64,000 bases of DNA from Liolophura sinensis (Eukaryota; Mollusca; Polyplacophora; Chitonida; Chitonidae), in assembly GCF_032854445.1 (NCBI RefSeq), contig NC_088304.1, forward strand, positions 19,815,850-19,879,849, given 5' to 3'. A program made the translations under genes and the position numbers. The notes beneath the pieces are model-generated. The model was given only the letters and a program-made list of their open reading frames with translations, made no database searches and was not told the origin of the DNA. Shown here one piece after another: positions 46,136 through 60,500 of this stretch (the stretch's first letter is position 1; the number at the start of each line of letters is the position of its first letter).

Positions 46136-48575
46136 CTGAAAATGTAACATACAACATCGAAATGGGGGGCTGCAAATGGCCAAAAGGAGGCCAAAAATTT
46201 GCCATAGCAGGCCAACTTAAAACCGGCGTGCCGAGAAAAAAATATCAACACATAAAATCACAGGCCTAGCATGAGATGTCAATGTATAGACAACTGTAAG
46301 TTCTGCTTTCTAATTTAGGATGGCGTGATAAAGATACAACTAATTTATTATTTACCGAAAACAAAAGAAACACCGTTCGTGGCCGTTTCAAACCACAGAG
46401 AGAATTTGAAAGTAGCTGAAAACTTCAGAACAAAATTATCTCCCTTTGCTTGAGTGCGCATGTGTGCTCATACTGCATCATGCACTACTGTTTTTGTGTC
46501 ATCTAAAAGCGAAACCAATGTTTACTTCTTGTTTGGATTGAAGATATAAGGATCCTTTCAATAACAGGTGCACATTTAAATCTATTTCGAACTAGTTATA
46601 TGCTGATAAAAGTCTGATAAAATGTTAACTTTTCTCTCTTCAAAGTCCAGATTGAATCTAAGGTCACGATCAGAAAATATGGATAATGAGGCAGCTGCGG
46701 AGATGATAAACAATAGCCGCAGGTCTTGATTGAAACCTTAAGAGTTGACTTTTCTCATTTCTCGAATGAGCGGGCAAATTGTTCTTTTTATTTTCAATCC
46801 ATGATGACCGATGAAACCATAGCTAAATTTGTCATTAGGGGCTGCATGATCCTGTTAGGTTCATTTCCAGGTCTTTTGGCGCGGTTTCAAAATGTTAGTA
46901 AGCCCGATTCGCCGTAACAGCTAAACATTTTTTGACAGGCGAAAAGGAAATATTTCTGTGGATTGCAACAACACTTTGACTTGGGATTGGATTTATACTT
47001 GCAGAAATGATACTAAAGGTCCCATTCTCTCCTGCTTTAGAATGAATTTAAAAGCCCAATTTGTTATGGGCCAACTGGATTTTGGAATTCCATGATAAAA
47101 CCTTGAGGGAGGCAAATATCAGAAAGTTGTTGAAAATAGACCTCAACGTTTAATTTAATTGAACTACTTAATTGGCAGTCCATGTTTAAAAATTGCAGGT
47201 CATCTGCTATTGTGTCTGCTAAAACTTTATGACTGGTAAAAGGTTGCAGGCCACAGGAGATTTTCTAATTCGAGCCCTGACAAGTAACGTATGAGATTTA
47301 CTCATTCACTTGTTTGACTGGTGTTTTACACCATCCTCAAGCATATTTCACTTTCGTATGATAGCGGCAAGCATAAAACATGTGATGGGTGTGACAAAGT
47401 TAAATTATTTGCAGGGTTTGTAAAGTTGTGGTTCTTGTTTACAGCATGAGAATATGGCTTTGCGAGCATATTGAAGAATATGTTTTAGTCCAGAATCATC
47501 TCAGAAGGGGGTGAGGAATTTTAAGATGCTGTCACATGGCTGGGCTACCTTAATTCATTTGGGACTAATATATGTTACATTAGTCCCAGAGTTCACTGAG
47601 GAACTCTTCAGAATGAACACCTGATAATTAAGGGGCTCACTGACTAACAAAAGGATCAATCTAGTCTTTACAAATGCCACATGGGTCAATGACAAACAAC
47701 AGACAACAACCTGAACTTACCTACACCCAAATTTCATGACTGAAAAACATGTAAGAGAGTTCAAATCCCTGCGTAGTGTGTAAACCTAAGAGTAAATCTG
47801 TGCAATTTTCACCAAGGGGCATAACTCGTTTACGCCTATGGTTTAGCTACAGTTAAAAATAAAGTTTTGAAGCACATAACGCTTTTTCTACCCAAATTCA
47901 ACATATTTTTTACCTGCATTCGAGTTCTCTGTCATGATATCAAACGTTAGCTACCATTATATCGTCGATCAAAACCCTGAGACTAAGAAAATAATGCCTT
48001 TTGTCACCAACTGATTTGCAGCAACAACAACCACATGCTTCGTATCCGGCACTGTGAGGAGACTGTACTGCGGAAGGGTCTAAAAATGGTCTTCGTGGGG
48101 TAGGAAGGGACATATAATAAAGAACGTTTTTGTTGATTTTGACTAAAAATTATATCGATGCCTAACTGAGAACATGGTATAATATACACTTAAACGACAT
48201 GACATTTTCCCAAAAGGATTGGGACGAAATATTTTGTATTATTCTATTTTGGTTAGATAACCCCCTAAAGCTTTAAATACCGCGTCCAAAAGGTGGACCC
48301 ACTTCGTTGTAACTTTTCCAGGGATGATAGGACCTGACTTTGTTTAGTACTTTGCGCAAACAACCACAGATAAATGAAATACATATGTTCATTTTCCGTG
48401 TTTTGTTATGATTTTAATATTTTACGTAATACCTTTGAATAATGAATCGCAAATGCGGTAAAAACACTATAAAAATTTGCACTGAATTTAACCTGTTTCT
48501 CCCGTGTACGGAAATTGTGGAATGGTAGTGCCCGCAGAGGTCAAAGTTCACTGTCTGGTATCAACTGGTGTGGAA
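46136..48575. promoter_or_regulatory. Head-to-head interval between ZSWIM7 and UPB1
   Basis: The two genes diverge from this 2.4-kb stretch, so both promoters probably lie here. No coding exon was recognised. A short family-B SINE fragment (tttgactggtgttttacacc, - strand) is at about 47310-47360. I could not identify TATA or initiator elements with confidence, and there is no obvious CpG-rich core by eye. Confidence 0.4.
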
Positions 48576-51500
48576 ATGGCAGCAGAAATCGAAAGTTTAG
48601 AGAAGTTGTTGGGAGACAAACTGCCAGCTTCAGAGCTGAAAGAGGTCAAGAGAATTTTGTATGGCAAAGAGCTGAGGTATCCTGATATATATTTTCATGT
48701 GGAAGGCAAGCGACGTGTCTGTCATCTTGTTTGCTTCATGCATGCAGTCGAATGCATATGCCAGTTTCATGTGGGCTTACATTGTTGTCTTATCAGATAT
48801 AGACTACATGTTATGAATATAACATGTATGCATATGTATGCATATAACCAGACATGGTCATCTTTGTGGGTGTGTCACTGGGTCAGGATTTTACAGGCTA
48901 ATTCAATATGGAGAAGGAAATGAAAACTTATTCGTTTAACACTTCTGTTTTCTGTGCTTAAATACAATGTATTGTTGTTTCTTTTTTTCAAAGGCCTACA
49001 TAGTCGTTCTGTATTTATTTATTTATTTGATTGGTGTTTTACGCCATGATCAATAATATTTCACTTATACAACAGCAGCCAGCATTGTGGTGAGAGGAAA
49101 CTGGGCAGAGCCGGGGGCAGTTATATTGCATAAGACAATATATATGCAAGATATCATGGATCCAAGATATCAAAACCTCATCCAGTCCATTGACTTGCAG
49201 TTGGTTCTTTCAAATCCTGGAAGGAATGTATGCAATTGAAAAATGGTGAAATCTGTTTTCATATATAAATATAAATAAATTTAACATTCTTGTTAAAGTA
49301 TTACCTTTTATCTACTGATTTAACAAGTACCTTAAGTGATTTTTAAAACTGAAATATAAACGTGTCGTAGTTAAATTAATTACGGACGATAATGTATGCA
49401 TGAACTTCAGACCAAGTCAGGTGTATGTCCAGGACAGAGTGATTTTGTTACTGGTTGCAAAAGAAAAATGAAAACAGTCATTTAGATTTGGTTAATTCAC
49501 ATTTGTACTTGGTTATTTTTTTTTACACAATTCGGTATACCAATGAGAGCACAACAACTAATCATTTGCAGTCAGTTCATTTGCCACAATGACTATTTTT
49601 CAGAGAGCTCAAACTTCCTGAGGAGCTGGTGTTGGATGCTGAAGGGAAGAATGTGGATCTTGCAGGCTATGTCTTTGAGGCAGCCCCGGAGGAGACCAGG
49701 TCACCAAGGGTGGTGCGAATTGGTGCCATTCAGAATAAGATTGTGCTACCTACAACTGCATCAATAATTGAGCAGGTACAATGGACGTCGGTTGCAAATA
49801 TGTAACTTGAAAATTTACATATTCACAAGAGTTACAATGTAAAGCACAATGCAATATGTCATAGTCCCTGCAGAAGTCTGTCTTGCATGCGATTTCTACA
49901 AATAGAGGTGACATCGTCATGAGCAACTGTCACCATAGGTTTAGACAGTGGGGTGTCTCAGTGTCTTTGAGATGCTTTATTCTGACAAAATTACCATGAG
50001 AGAGATAGGAAAAATTGGAGAACTGAAATTGGAAATGATCGCCTGATTTGTGCATGAGCGGTGTGTGGAGTAATTTTCTGAGGAAGATATCTCAGTGTTC
50101 AAATTTGGTGCACACTTTCTTGTCTTTTTTGTCTTGATCTGATTGACTTTTGAAAAAGGTTACTTTGTGTTTTTTCACATTTATGCCACATTTTAGACAG
50201 TTTGTGCTTGAGTTTGAGTGTTACACTGTGACCAGATGAAAACCATGCTTTTCTCAACTGAGGAGTTTCAAGGTTGAGTTCTTTTATAGCAAAAGGTAAA
50301 AAAGTCCTACAGAACCACGTGAGCTGTCAGAAATGTTAGGCAACTATTTTTGATCATATTTACTGCAATGTGGTAGTCTGAACAAAAAGCCGCAAAAAGT
50401 AATTTAGAGTGCTGTCGCTGAACAATGGAGAAAATCTAGGAGCTGAACATCTCTGAACATAAGATGTTTCAAGCAGAAAAACATGTCATTTATGCCTCTC
50501 GAACATGGTGAGACAGATGATCAGCAAAGGTTGTCTTAACATCTTACACATAGTATTCTAGCACGGTTTTTACCTTTAATGGCCTGTGTGAACGAAAAGA
50601 TTGAACTCCAATCTTTCCCTACTTCCTCATAATTCATACGAAATGTGTGGGAGTGGGAGTTTCGGAATATGGGCTTTGCGTTATGTAGCGCAGCCTCAGG
50701 TTTGATTACCATTTCTGTTGTGTTTTCCAGCGTTCAGCTCTTCATGCCAATGTGGGTGATATGATCAGAATGGCCGGGGAGTCCGGGGTGAACATCGTCT
50801 GCCTGCAGGAAGCCTGGAGTATGGCTGTGTATTTTTGTACTTTATGTATTTATTTCGATGATTGATTTATATTTAATACTGTGCTGAAGAATGTTGCAAA
50901 TTATGTATTATTGGTGACATTAGCGCTCAGAGAGAAAGAGTTACTTCCCCTTATGTGGATGGTTTATCTCCCTGGAATTTTGGAGAAGCCCTCCAACAGC
51001 ATGGCAGAGGGATTAACCTATTGGTCATGGATTTACTGTATAATCAGTGATGTGAAATTAAATGTGTAAACAAGCAGAAGGTTGAAAAAACAACAACAAA
51101 AAATCATTGTTTCAGGTCAGGGCCGATTTTTAGAAATATCTTACATTGTGCATAAATGGTGAAAAAAACCTTTGGGTTTAGTTTTTTGCCCTTATTGTAA
51201 TGACTGTCAGTTATCTTCTTGATTGTGATTGGTTTTGTGGCCTACAAGAGTTGAGAAAGTTTTAATTTACATTTCAAAAATAGTCAGCCGTATGCTTTCA
51301 CATAATTTTAGATGGAAATAATATTTATGATTGCACACGAAACAAAATACATGTACTGCCCATAATGTTATTCAGAGTTAACCACATGATGGCAGAAGTT
51401 AGAATTTTAATAGCCTTTTGAAATTACCTAATTCATTACGAGTATTTTTTCTGTTTTAGATATGCCTTTTGCTTTTTGCACAAGGGAGAAACTGCCTTGG

Positions 51501-54500
51501 ACACAATTTGCAGAGTCAGCAGAAAGAGGACCATCTACAGCCTTTTTGTCCGAGGTTAGTGTCAATTTCACACATAGGGTAAATGACCTAAAGTTTCGCT
51601 TTGGGAGTCTGAAAGTGTTTCCCAGGATTCATTGTGTTTTTAGTGGTTGTTACTGACTGCGCGCTGCGGGAGAGCATCAGGGGTGGTCAGTGGATTATGC
51701 TGACAGTTCAAGAACGTAATAAACAAACTCACGCTTCACTGAGCTCTCAGTCTGTTCTCCCACCATTAACAGTTGAGGTTTTCCTCAGTTTTCATCATAA
51801 AAATTTTAGTATGTTCACTTGTTTTATTATCGTTATTTTGTGATACATGGGAATGTGGGAGAAAACTCTGGGGAGATTAAGTGTGACTACCCAGGACCTT
51901 TACACATGTGGAGTGTCATGTCAGATATCTGTTTTTGAACTGCAGGGCCCTCTGTATACAAAGCTGTGGCAGAATTTAGCACACCATAAATTCATACTTG
52001 CAAACTAGGCCTACCAGCAGACGAGGTGAAGATGTCAAATTGTGATCAAAGTGACACCCACACATGTGCATTTGCACGGCTGCAGCTGAACATTTCTTGT
52101 TCATTCTGGTGAAATTTGAAACGCTGTCAATTTCCGCCCGTATTTCGTAACATGGATATTTAATTTATTGAATATTTAATCGTGTCTCCTCAGTTGAGTT
52201 TTTAGTCATACAGACTGGTTTTATTTACACGTAGATACAAGCCACTTAGAAGCACAGGATTCGAAATTACCACGTGGCTACCCATCGATCATGTGACTTT
52301 TACTGGCAAAAGAAGAATCTTATCTGTCAAGTCTGGGCAAAACTTATGTAGGGAACTATAAAACATTTTGTTTATAAAGGCAGTGACAGTGAAGTGCGAA
52401 CTCCTAATGTGATAAGAACTCAGTTTCTACTTTAAAGAAACAAATTGTGCATGTAGACTGACATACCAAATTGGAATTATATGCACACAGGTGACAGATA
52501 TTTTTATTTTCCACTAAATACGTTTCTACACATATTCGTTGCATAATGACGGCTCTCAGCAGACAACCGTTCACCATATAACGGTGCGATTTGACTTAAA
52601 CGTAAGCCTAACCCGAATAATCAGTTGGTCTGCTGTGTACATTGTGCAGTGGGTCTGCTGTGTACATTGTGCAGTTGGTCTGCTGTGTACATTGTGCAGT
52701 TGGTCTGCTGTGTACATTGTGCGGTTGGTCTGCTGTGTACATTGTGCGGTTGGTCTGCTGTGTACATTGTGCGGTTGGTCTGCTGTGTACATTGTGCGGT
52801 TGGTCTGCTGTGTACATTGTGCAGTTGGTCTGCTGTGTACATTGTGCAGTTGGTCTGCTGTGTACATTGTGCAGTTGGTCTGCTGTGTACATTGTGCAGT
52901 TGGTCTGCTGTGTACATTGTGCAGTTGGTCTGCTGTGTACATTGTGCAGTTGGTCTGCTGTGTACATTGTGCAGTTGGTCTGCTGTGTACATTGTGCAGT
53001 TGGTCTGCTGCGTACATTGTGCGGTTGGTCTGCTGCGTACATTGTGCAGTTGGTCTGCTGCGTACATTATGCAGTTGGTCTGCTGCGTACATTGTGCAGT
53101 TGGTCTGCTGCGTACATTGTGCAGTTGGTCTGTGGGAACATTGTGCAGTTGGTCTGCTGTGTACATTGCACATGTAGATTCCTTGTTTGGCATGATCATG
53201 CTTTCAGGAAGTGTTTGGAATTTAAAGGTTTTAAATAGACATTGTCCTTCTTGAAACTGTCTTCTGTTTCTTTCATGGGTATATGTAGAGATGTACATGT
53301 AGGCCTGCTTGTGCGGAAACCTGTACACCTCACTCTCAGTGACTTAACCTCATGTGGCGAGGATTAGCAACCAGAGCTGCTTAGTGCCGTGTAGGGTAAT
53401 GAAATGGGTGGAGGGCTAATCACTCTCTTTTTCAACGTGTTCCCAACTCAGATCATGCGAAAGTGAACGACAGTAACATGCGATACTTTAGGTCATTTAC
53501 TGTATTTAGTGTTCTGCAGGGGGCTGTTTCTCAAAGGGATCGTAATGTTGCAAATACCAAGGGGACCTATGCCATGAGTATGTGACATTGTGATAATTAG
53601 GCCGGTAATTAGGCCGACCCCTTTGAGAAACAGCCCCGCTGAGCCTAAAATGTAAGTTTTGAGATACCTCAATACAGATGGGCTCACTTTTATTAACTGT
53701 TGACTCCAAGGCCATGCCAATCACTTGATGTAAGCAGTTGTATTGTGATACATTTTTTGGCATGAGTCTATTTACTTAATATCAAGCTGAAGGATTTCTC
53801 CCTGGTTCATGTAATGTTGATGGCCTTCATGTAAGGCCACATGAAAGAGCAGAGTAAATTGCTTCTTGCCGCTAAGGCCTGGAGAACAACGATAAAAGAG
53901 GCTACATTCTGAACAGGATGGTATAGAAAATGTTTAAGGAGATTGTGGCCGTGGTTATGTTGCATGTTTTATTGTCTGTTTGCAGCTTGCAAAGAGGTAC
54001 AACATGGTGATTATCTCCCCTATTTTGGAGCGAGATGAAGACATTGACGATGTTATCTGGAACACAGCAGGTAAATATGATGTATAAACAAACAAACAGA
54101 CAAGCAGACAGAATCTGACATGTGGCATTTGAGAAATGTTTGAGTAACATTTAAAAAAAGAATCATCTTTTGGGTTTTTGGGGATGAGTTTAAATTGTAT
54201 CTCTACTAGGAAAATTTGTGTTTGCTTTTCAGTGGTAATATCAAACAGTGGCAGTGTGATTGGGAAGACAAGAAAAAACCACATTCCACGAGTGGGCGAT
54301 TTCAATGAGGTAATCTTAGCATTTATATACATGTAGATATAAACAACACGTACATGTAACCACGAACAATATGTAGCTATAAGACTTTATAAACAACACG
54401 TACATGTAACCACGAACAATATGTAGCTATAGACTTTATAAACAACACGTGCATGTAACCGCAAACAATATGTAGCTATAGACTTTATAAACAACACGTA

Positions 54501-57500
54501 CATGTAACCACGAATAATATGTAGCTATAGACATTATAAACAACACGTACATGTAACCACGAACAATATGTAGCTATAGACATTATAAACAACACGTACA
54601 TGTAACCACGAACAATATGTAGCTATAGACTTTATAAACAACACGTACATGTAACCACGAACAATATGTAGCTATAGACTTTATAAACAACACGTACATG
54701 TAACCGCAAACAATATGTAGCTATAGACTTTATAAACAACACGTACATGTAACCACGAACAATATGTAGCTATAGACATTATAAACAACACGCACATGTA
54801 ACCACGAACAATATGTAGCTATAGACTTTATAAACAGCACGTACATGTAACCAGGAACAATATGTAGCTATAGACTTTATAAACAACACGTACATGTAAC
54901 CACCAACAATATGTAGCTATAGACTTTATAAACAGCACGTACATGTAACCACAAACAATGTGTAGCTATAGACTTTATAAACAACACGTACATGTAACCA
55001 CGAACAATATGTAGCTATAGACTTTATAAACAACACGTACATGTAACCACGAACAATATGTAGCTATAGACATTATAAACAACACGTACATGTAACCACC
55101 AACAATATGTAGCTATAGACTTTATAAACAGCACGTACATGTAACCACGAACAATATGTAGCTATAGACTTATAAACAACACGTACATGTAACCACGAAG
55201 AATATGTAGCTATAGACTTTATAAACAACACGTACATGTAACCACGAACAATATGTAGCTATAGACATTATTAACAACACGTACATGTAACCACCAACAA
55301 TATGTAGCTATAGACTTTATAAACAACACGTACATGTAACCGCAAACAATATGTAGCTATAGACTTTATAAACAACACGTACATGTAACCACGAACAATA
55401 TGTAGCTATAGACATTATAAACAACACGTACATGTAACCACGAACAATATGTAGCTATAGACTTTATAAACAGCACGTACATGTAACCAGGAACAATATG
55501 TAGCTATAGACTTTATAAACAGCACGTACATGTAACCACGAATAATATGTAGCTATAGACATTATAAACAACACGTACATGTAACCACGAACAATATGTA
55601 GCTATAGATTTTATAAACAGCACGTACATGTAACCACGAACAATATGTAGCTATAGACTTTATAAACAACACGTACATGTAACCACGAACAATATGTAGC
55701 TATAGACTTTATAAACAACACGTACATGTAACCACGAACAATATGTAGCTATAGACATTATAAACAACACGTACATGTAACCACGAACAATATGTAGCTA
55801 TAGACTTTATAAACAGCACGTACATGTAACCACGAACAATATGTAGCTATAGACTTATAAACAACACGTACATGTAACCACGAACAATATGTAGCTATAG
55901 ACTTTATAAACAACACGTACATGTAACCACCAACAATATGTAGCTATAGACATTATTAACAACACGTACATGTAACCACCAACAATATGTAGCTATAGAC
56001 CTTATGTAATGTACTTCAGGCAACATATAAGAATCGCCGACAGAAAAAGTGCCCTCAATTTTATAAAAGCAATCAGTATTTACTTCTAAAACTCTCATAA
56101 ATTTGTCTTAAATTTGATACTAAGTTACATGTAGATTTAGTAGATCTACTTACCATTTTGGTCAACCCACTAATAGTTTTTGAAAGACGATAGTACATAA
56201 CAGGCAAAAAAAGATATAATGGTTTTAATTTTTTCCCCAGGCCACCTATTATATGGAGGGTAATACAGGACACCCTGTATTTCAGACCCAGTTTGGTAAG
56301 ACCAATGTCTTTGTCAAAACATTTACTGATTACGTCTGCAACATCATGAGGTGAATATGTATTCACAGTTAACTTGCTTACTTTCGTGTTTTCTCTCGGT
56401 TTCTTCCACCCATAAACCTGAATGCCAAAAATTCTTGATCAGATTCAATCAGTCAACAGTTTTCTTTTTTCAGGCGAACTACAGTATAATATCTGACTCA
56501 GAAAATAATGTTAAGAAAAAAAGTGTGCAAGGAATTATCCTTGTGTTGTCATAGTTTCATGTATAGTGGACAGAAAAGTGTGCAAGGTATTATTACCCTG
56601 TTGTCATCGCTTCATGTATAGTGGAAAGAAAAGTGTGCAAGGAATTATCCTTGTGTTGTCATAATTTCAAGTATAGTGGCAAGAAAAGTGTGCAAGGAAT
56701 TATCCTTGTGTTGTCATAGTTCCATGTATAGCAGAAAGAAAAGTGTGCAAGGAATTATCCTTGTGTTGTCATAGTTTCATGTATAGCAGAAAGAAAAGTG
56801 TGCAAGGAATTATCCTTGTGTTATAGTTTCATGTATAGCAGAAAGAAAAGTGTGCAAGGAATTATCCTTGTGTTGTTATAGTTTCAAGTATAGAGGAAAG
56901 AAAAGTGTGCAAGCAGTTATCCGTGTGTTGTTAGTTTCATGTATAGCAGAAAGAAAAGTGTGCAAGGAATTATCCTTGTGTTGTTATAGTTTCAAGTATA
57001 GAGGAAAGAAAAGAGTGCAAGGAATTATCCTTGTGTTGTAATAGTTTCAAGTAGAGAGGAAGGAAAAGTGTGGTAGGTATTATCACCATGTTGTCATCGC
57101 TTCATGTATAGCAGAAAGAAAAGTGTACAAGCAATTAACCTCATGTTGTCATCACTTCATGTATAGCTGAAAGAAAAGTGTGCTCGGAATTATCCTTGTT
57201 CTGTCATAGTGTAATGCATGGCTGCACATACTAATATTTTAGTGATGTACATGTACTTTATAGTCCCAAACGCACTTAATCATTTTTCGCCTGACAGGTA
57301 AAATTGGAGTGAACATCTGCTATGGCCGGCATCACCCCCTTAACTGGCTTATGTTCGGGATTAATGGGGCGGAGATTGTGTTCAACCCCTCAGCCACAGT
57401 GGGGGCACTCAGGTATGTCTTCAGAGTGCGGTCAGAGGTGCTTACACTGTAGCAGGAGTTTACCTGCGCAAAACTTATTAATTACCTGTGCTTGAGTTAT

Positions 57501-60500
57501 GTTTTTTTGTATTCTAAGGGTAGATGTATTTAGCTTATAAGGGTGACGTTAATATGATGCGTTCCATTCTAGTTACCAAAAACACAAAAAAGCAGCCAAA
57601 TCAGTTTAAGTTATTATTTTCTGTAGTTAGCATACATACAGTTACTTTAATTTTGTTTTTTGTATGATAAAAGATCTTATACCTATATCCTCTGGTTTTT
57701 CAATTTTCAGTGAACCCATGTGGCCTGTAGAAGCCCGATGTGCTGCCATTGCCAATTCCTACTTCTCTGTGGCCATTAATAGAGTTGGAACTGTGAGTCC
57801 TTACAACTTTGTTTGCTAATGACCTTTTTTCTTTATGTTTCCAAGTTTTTCTCAGCCTATGAATCATTACAACAATAGTGCTCATATGCAGTATGGCTGC
57901 AGCTCTATGTTGGGAAGTTTCTTTAAGCCAGGGACACAGATTTTTTTCACTTGTAGGGGCGAACTTAACCTCTGACAATATTCGAAGCATAGATGTAGAC
58001 ATATTATGGTCATTGTGGTCAGTAGGTTATGTCATGTGACCTAGTAAGTCATCTGTCACAAACAAAGGTCAGAAGTCAACACGCTTCCGTGTTGTTTGAT
58101 CTCGATCGACACAATTTGTTGGCGCGGACACACAGCTTGGACAGAGTGGAATCAACAGTGTATTTCTTGGTTAGTATCTGACAATTTGGATACAAGTGAA
58201 TTTCGGAGCAGACAACATCGCCTGTGAAAGACACCAGTGCTGATTCACTAGGTGGATGTTTAGAAAATCAAATAAGTAGGCGAGAAAATCTGTCTGGTGT
58301 GTCCCTGGCTTTGTAGGTATACTGAAGATGTTGGGGTTTTATCAGGCCAACCCAGTTTTCTCCATCCATAAATAGTTTTGAATTTCAAATAAATAAACAA
58401 ACAGATTTGTTTAATTACGTGTTACCAATAGTGCAGGAATATTTTGATATCACTAATCTATGGCTAATCACATATGTTGATTTTTTTTTTTATATTTTCA
58501 TTTTCGTAAATACTTCATTTATGATATTTTTTTAATCCTTTCTGAATTGTCTTGAAAAATTGTCTTGTAAAGCTGGATAACTAACACATGAACTGGATTT
58601 CGTCTCATAACCTCTGAACTACATGCACGTCACTATCAATTTACAGGAGGTGTTTCCTAATGAATTCACTTCCGGAGATGGCAAACCTAGTGAGTGATAA
58701 TGCTTTACAAGTGTCCATACTAATAGTTTCTTGAATTACTGTCAAAATTACTAAAAATTTGCCACAATAAGGTGATTTTTAGGGTTAAATAAGACATTAC
58801 TTTTGATACTGAAGATTACCTTTTCCCAGTAGGATATCAAATTACCTGCCCAGTTGCTGAGGTTCTCTCAGCTTATAGCAAGTAAGTTATTTTTATGAAA
58901 TAAAAATATATTGTGAAACGTTACTATTGTTTGTTATCTGGTATTACCAGGTTTTCCCAGGATTCTGCAAAATCTTTGTCAAATGGGTCTTTCGGTAAAA
59001 TGTGTGCATTTATTGTTTCAGGTCACAAAGATTTTGGACATTTCTATGGTATGTACTAGTTTCCTAGGTCATTCATCTGGTATTTTTGGGCGAGATATAT
59101 GCATCACAAACACAGCAGTATCCAACCCTGGTTTGATCCAGTTTCCTACTCCCATTGTTTTTGGGGGCTATGGTGTCAGTCATAGGTCAACAGTCATGTG
59201 ACCATTGTATAACTTTTGTTAGGCCTACTACCAGCACCAATATTGTGGGCATATCTGTACATGAGACTTGAGAAAGTTTGTCAGTAACTTGCCAAAGGTC
59301 AGTGGTTTACAACTGGCACTTTAAAACTGACTTCCATTGTATACGGTAAGTGAACTATTGTTTAGTACTGGAACAGTGTCGAACAACAATGAAATAAATA
59401 AATAAGATATCTAGAGTTAATTGGTCTGATGTGGTAAGACATGATAAAGAGCCGGCATCTTATGACATGCCACCATTTAGTGTTCTACATATTAAAGAGT
59501 GCTCCGGACGTATGTGGGAAGGCCTGGCAGCAACCTGCAGATCTGCCGTTGTATAAGTCAAATATTCCTGAGAAGGCGTAAAACACCAATCAGATAAATA
59601 AGTAAATACTTTCTTAGTTCTTTGGAGATTTGTGTTATATGTCATTGTGGGAATCGGCCTTGCGATTATTGTCCTGGAACAACTGTTTAATGACACTACT
59701 AGAGTATAGGCTACCATTTTTACGCATTTTAAGTTCATACACTTTATTTCACCTAAAGTTTGACATTTTTCAAGTCCTACATTTTGCTTGACTGATTCTT
59801 TTATCCAATTTATAGAGCCATTTAAGAGTTTTTTATTTAGCTTTATTAATTTTTTTTATCAGAAAAACTTAGGTGTTGGCTTCAAATGTATCATTTTAAG
59901 GCCTTGATGAGCTTCTGAAAAGTGCATTTCTACTTTCCAAATTTTAGGTGAAGTAGGTAATTTAAAAGTGGTTTATTCTTTCAGGATCGAGCTATGTCGC
60001 CGCTCCAGATGGAAGTCGCAGTCCGGTAATAACATGCTTTCAATTGTGTTTACTGGATATTGTTTCTTTTATAATATTTCATTCATTAGACAATGGCAAG
60101 CATTATGGTGGGAGGCCACCTGGCAGAGCCTGGCAGAAACCCAAGACCTTCCAAAGGTTGCTGGCAGACATTTTACTGGATAAGATTATAAATTTCAGGG
60201 ATTGTAAAATGGAGTGCTTAAAACGCTGTGACATTGGCAGGTATGAGTGTAAATTAATTCTACTTGAGTACAGTGTAAAATTACAAATCAGACAAGGAAC
60301 ACAAAAGAAATGCAACCCTATGTTAAAGGACAAGACGGCACCTGGCTAAAATATATTTCAATCGAAATCAGGATAGTCACGCTTTCTTAAAAGTATCACA
60401 CTTTATTATTTGACTGAAATTTCACTGAATAACATGTAGAACAAAATGAGAAAACTGCATAAATGGCTGGTGTGAATCGAGGCAGCCATCTTGAGAATTT

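Noticed and set aside
48677..49603. UPB1 intron 1 as a U12-type intron (donor gtatcctg)
   Set aside because: The donor resembles the minor-spliceosome consensus, but no matching tccttaac-type branch site lies near the acceptor.
52539..53328. Six overlapping frames of 140-235 codons resembling membrane or Cys-rich peptides
   Set aside because: All come from a 25-bp minisatellite lacking stops in any frame, inside UPB1 intron 4.
54339..56005. CRISPR-like regular array
   Set aside because: Units are contiguous with no unique spacers, and the context is a eukaryotic intron; it is a minisatellite.
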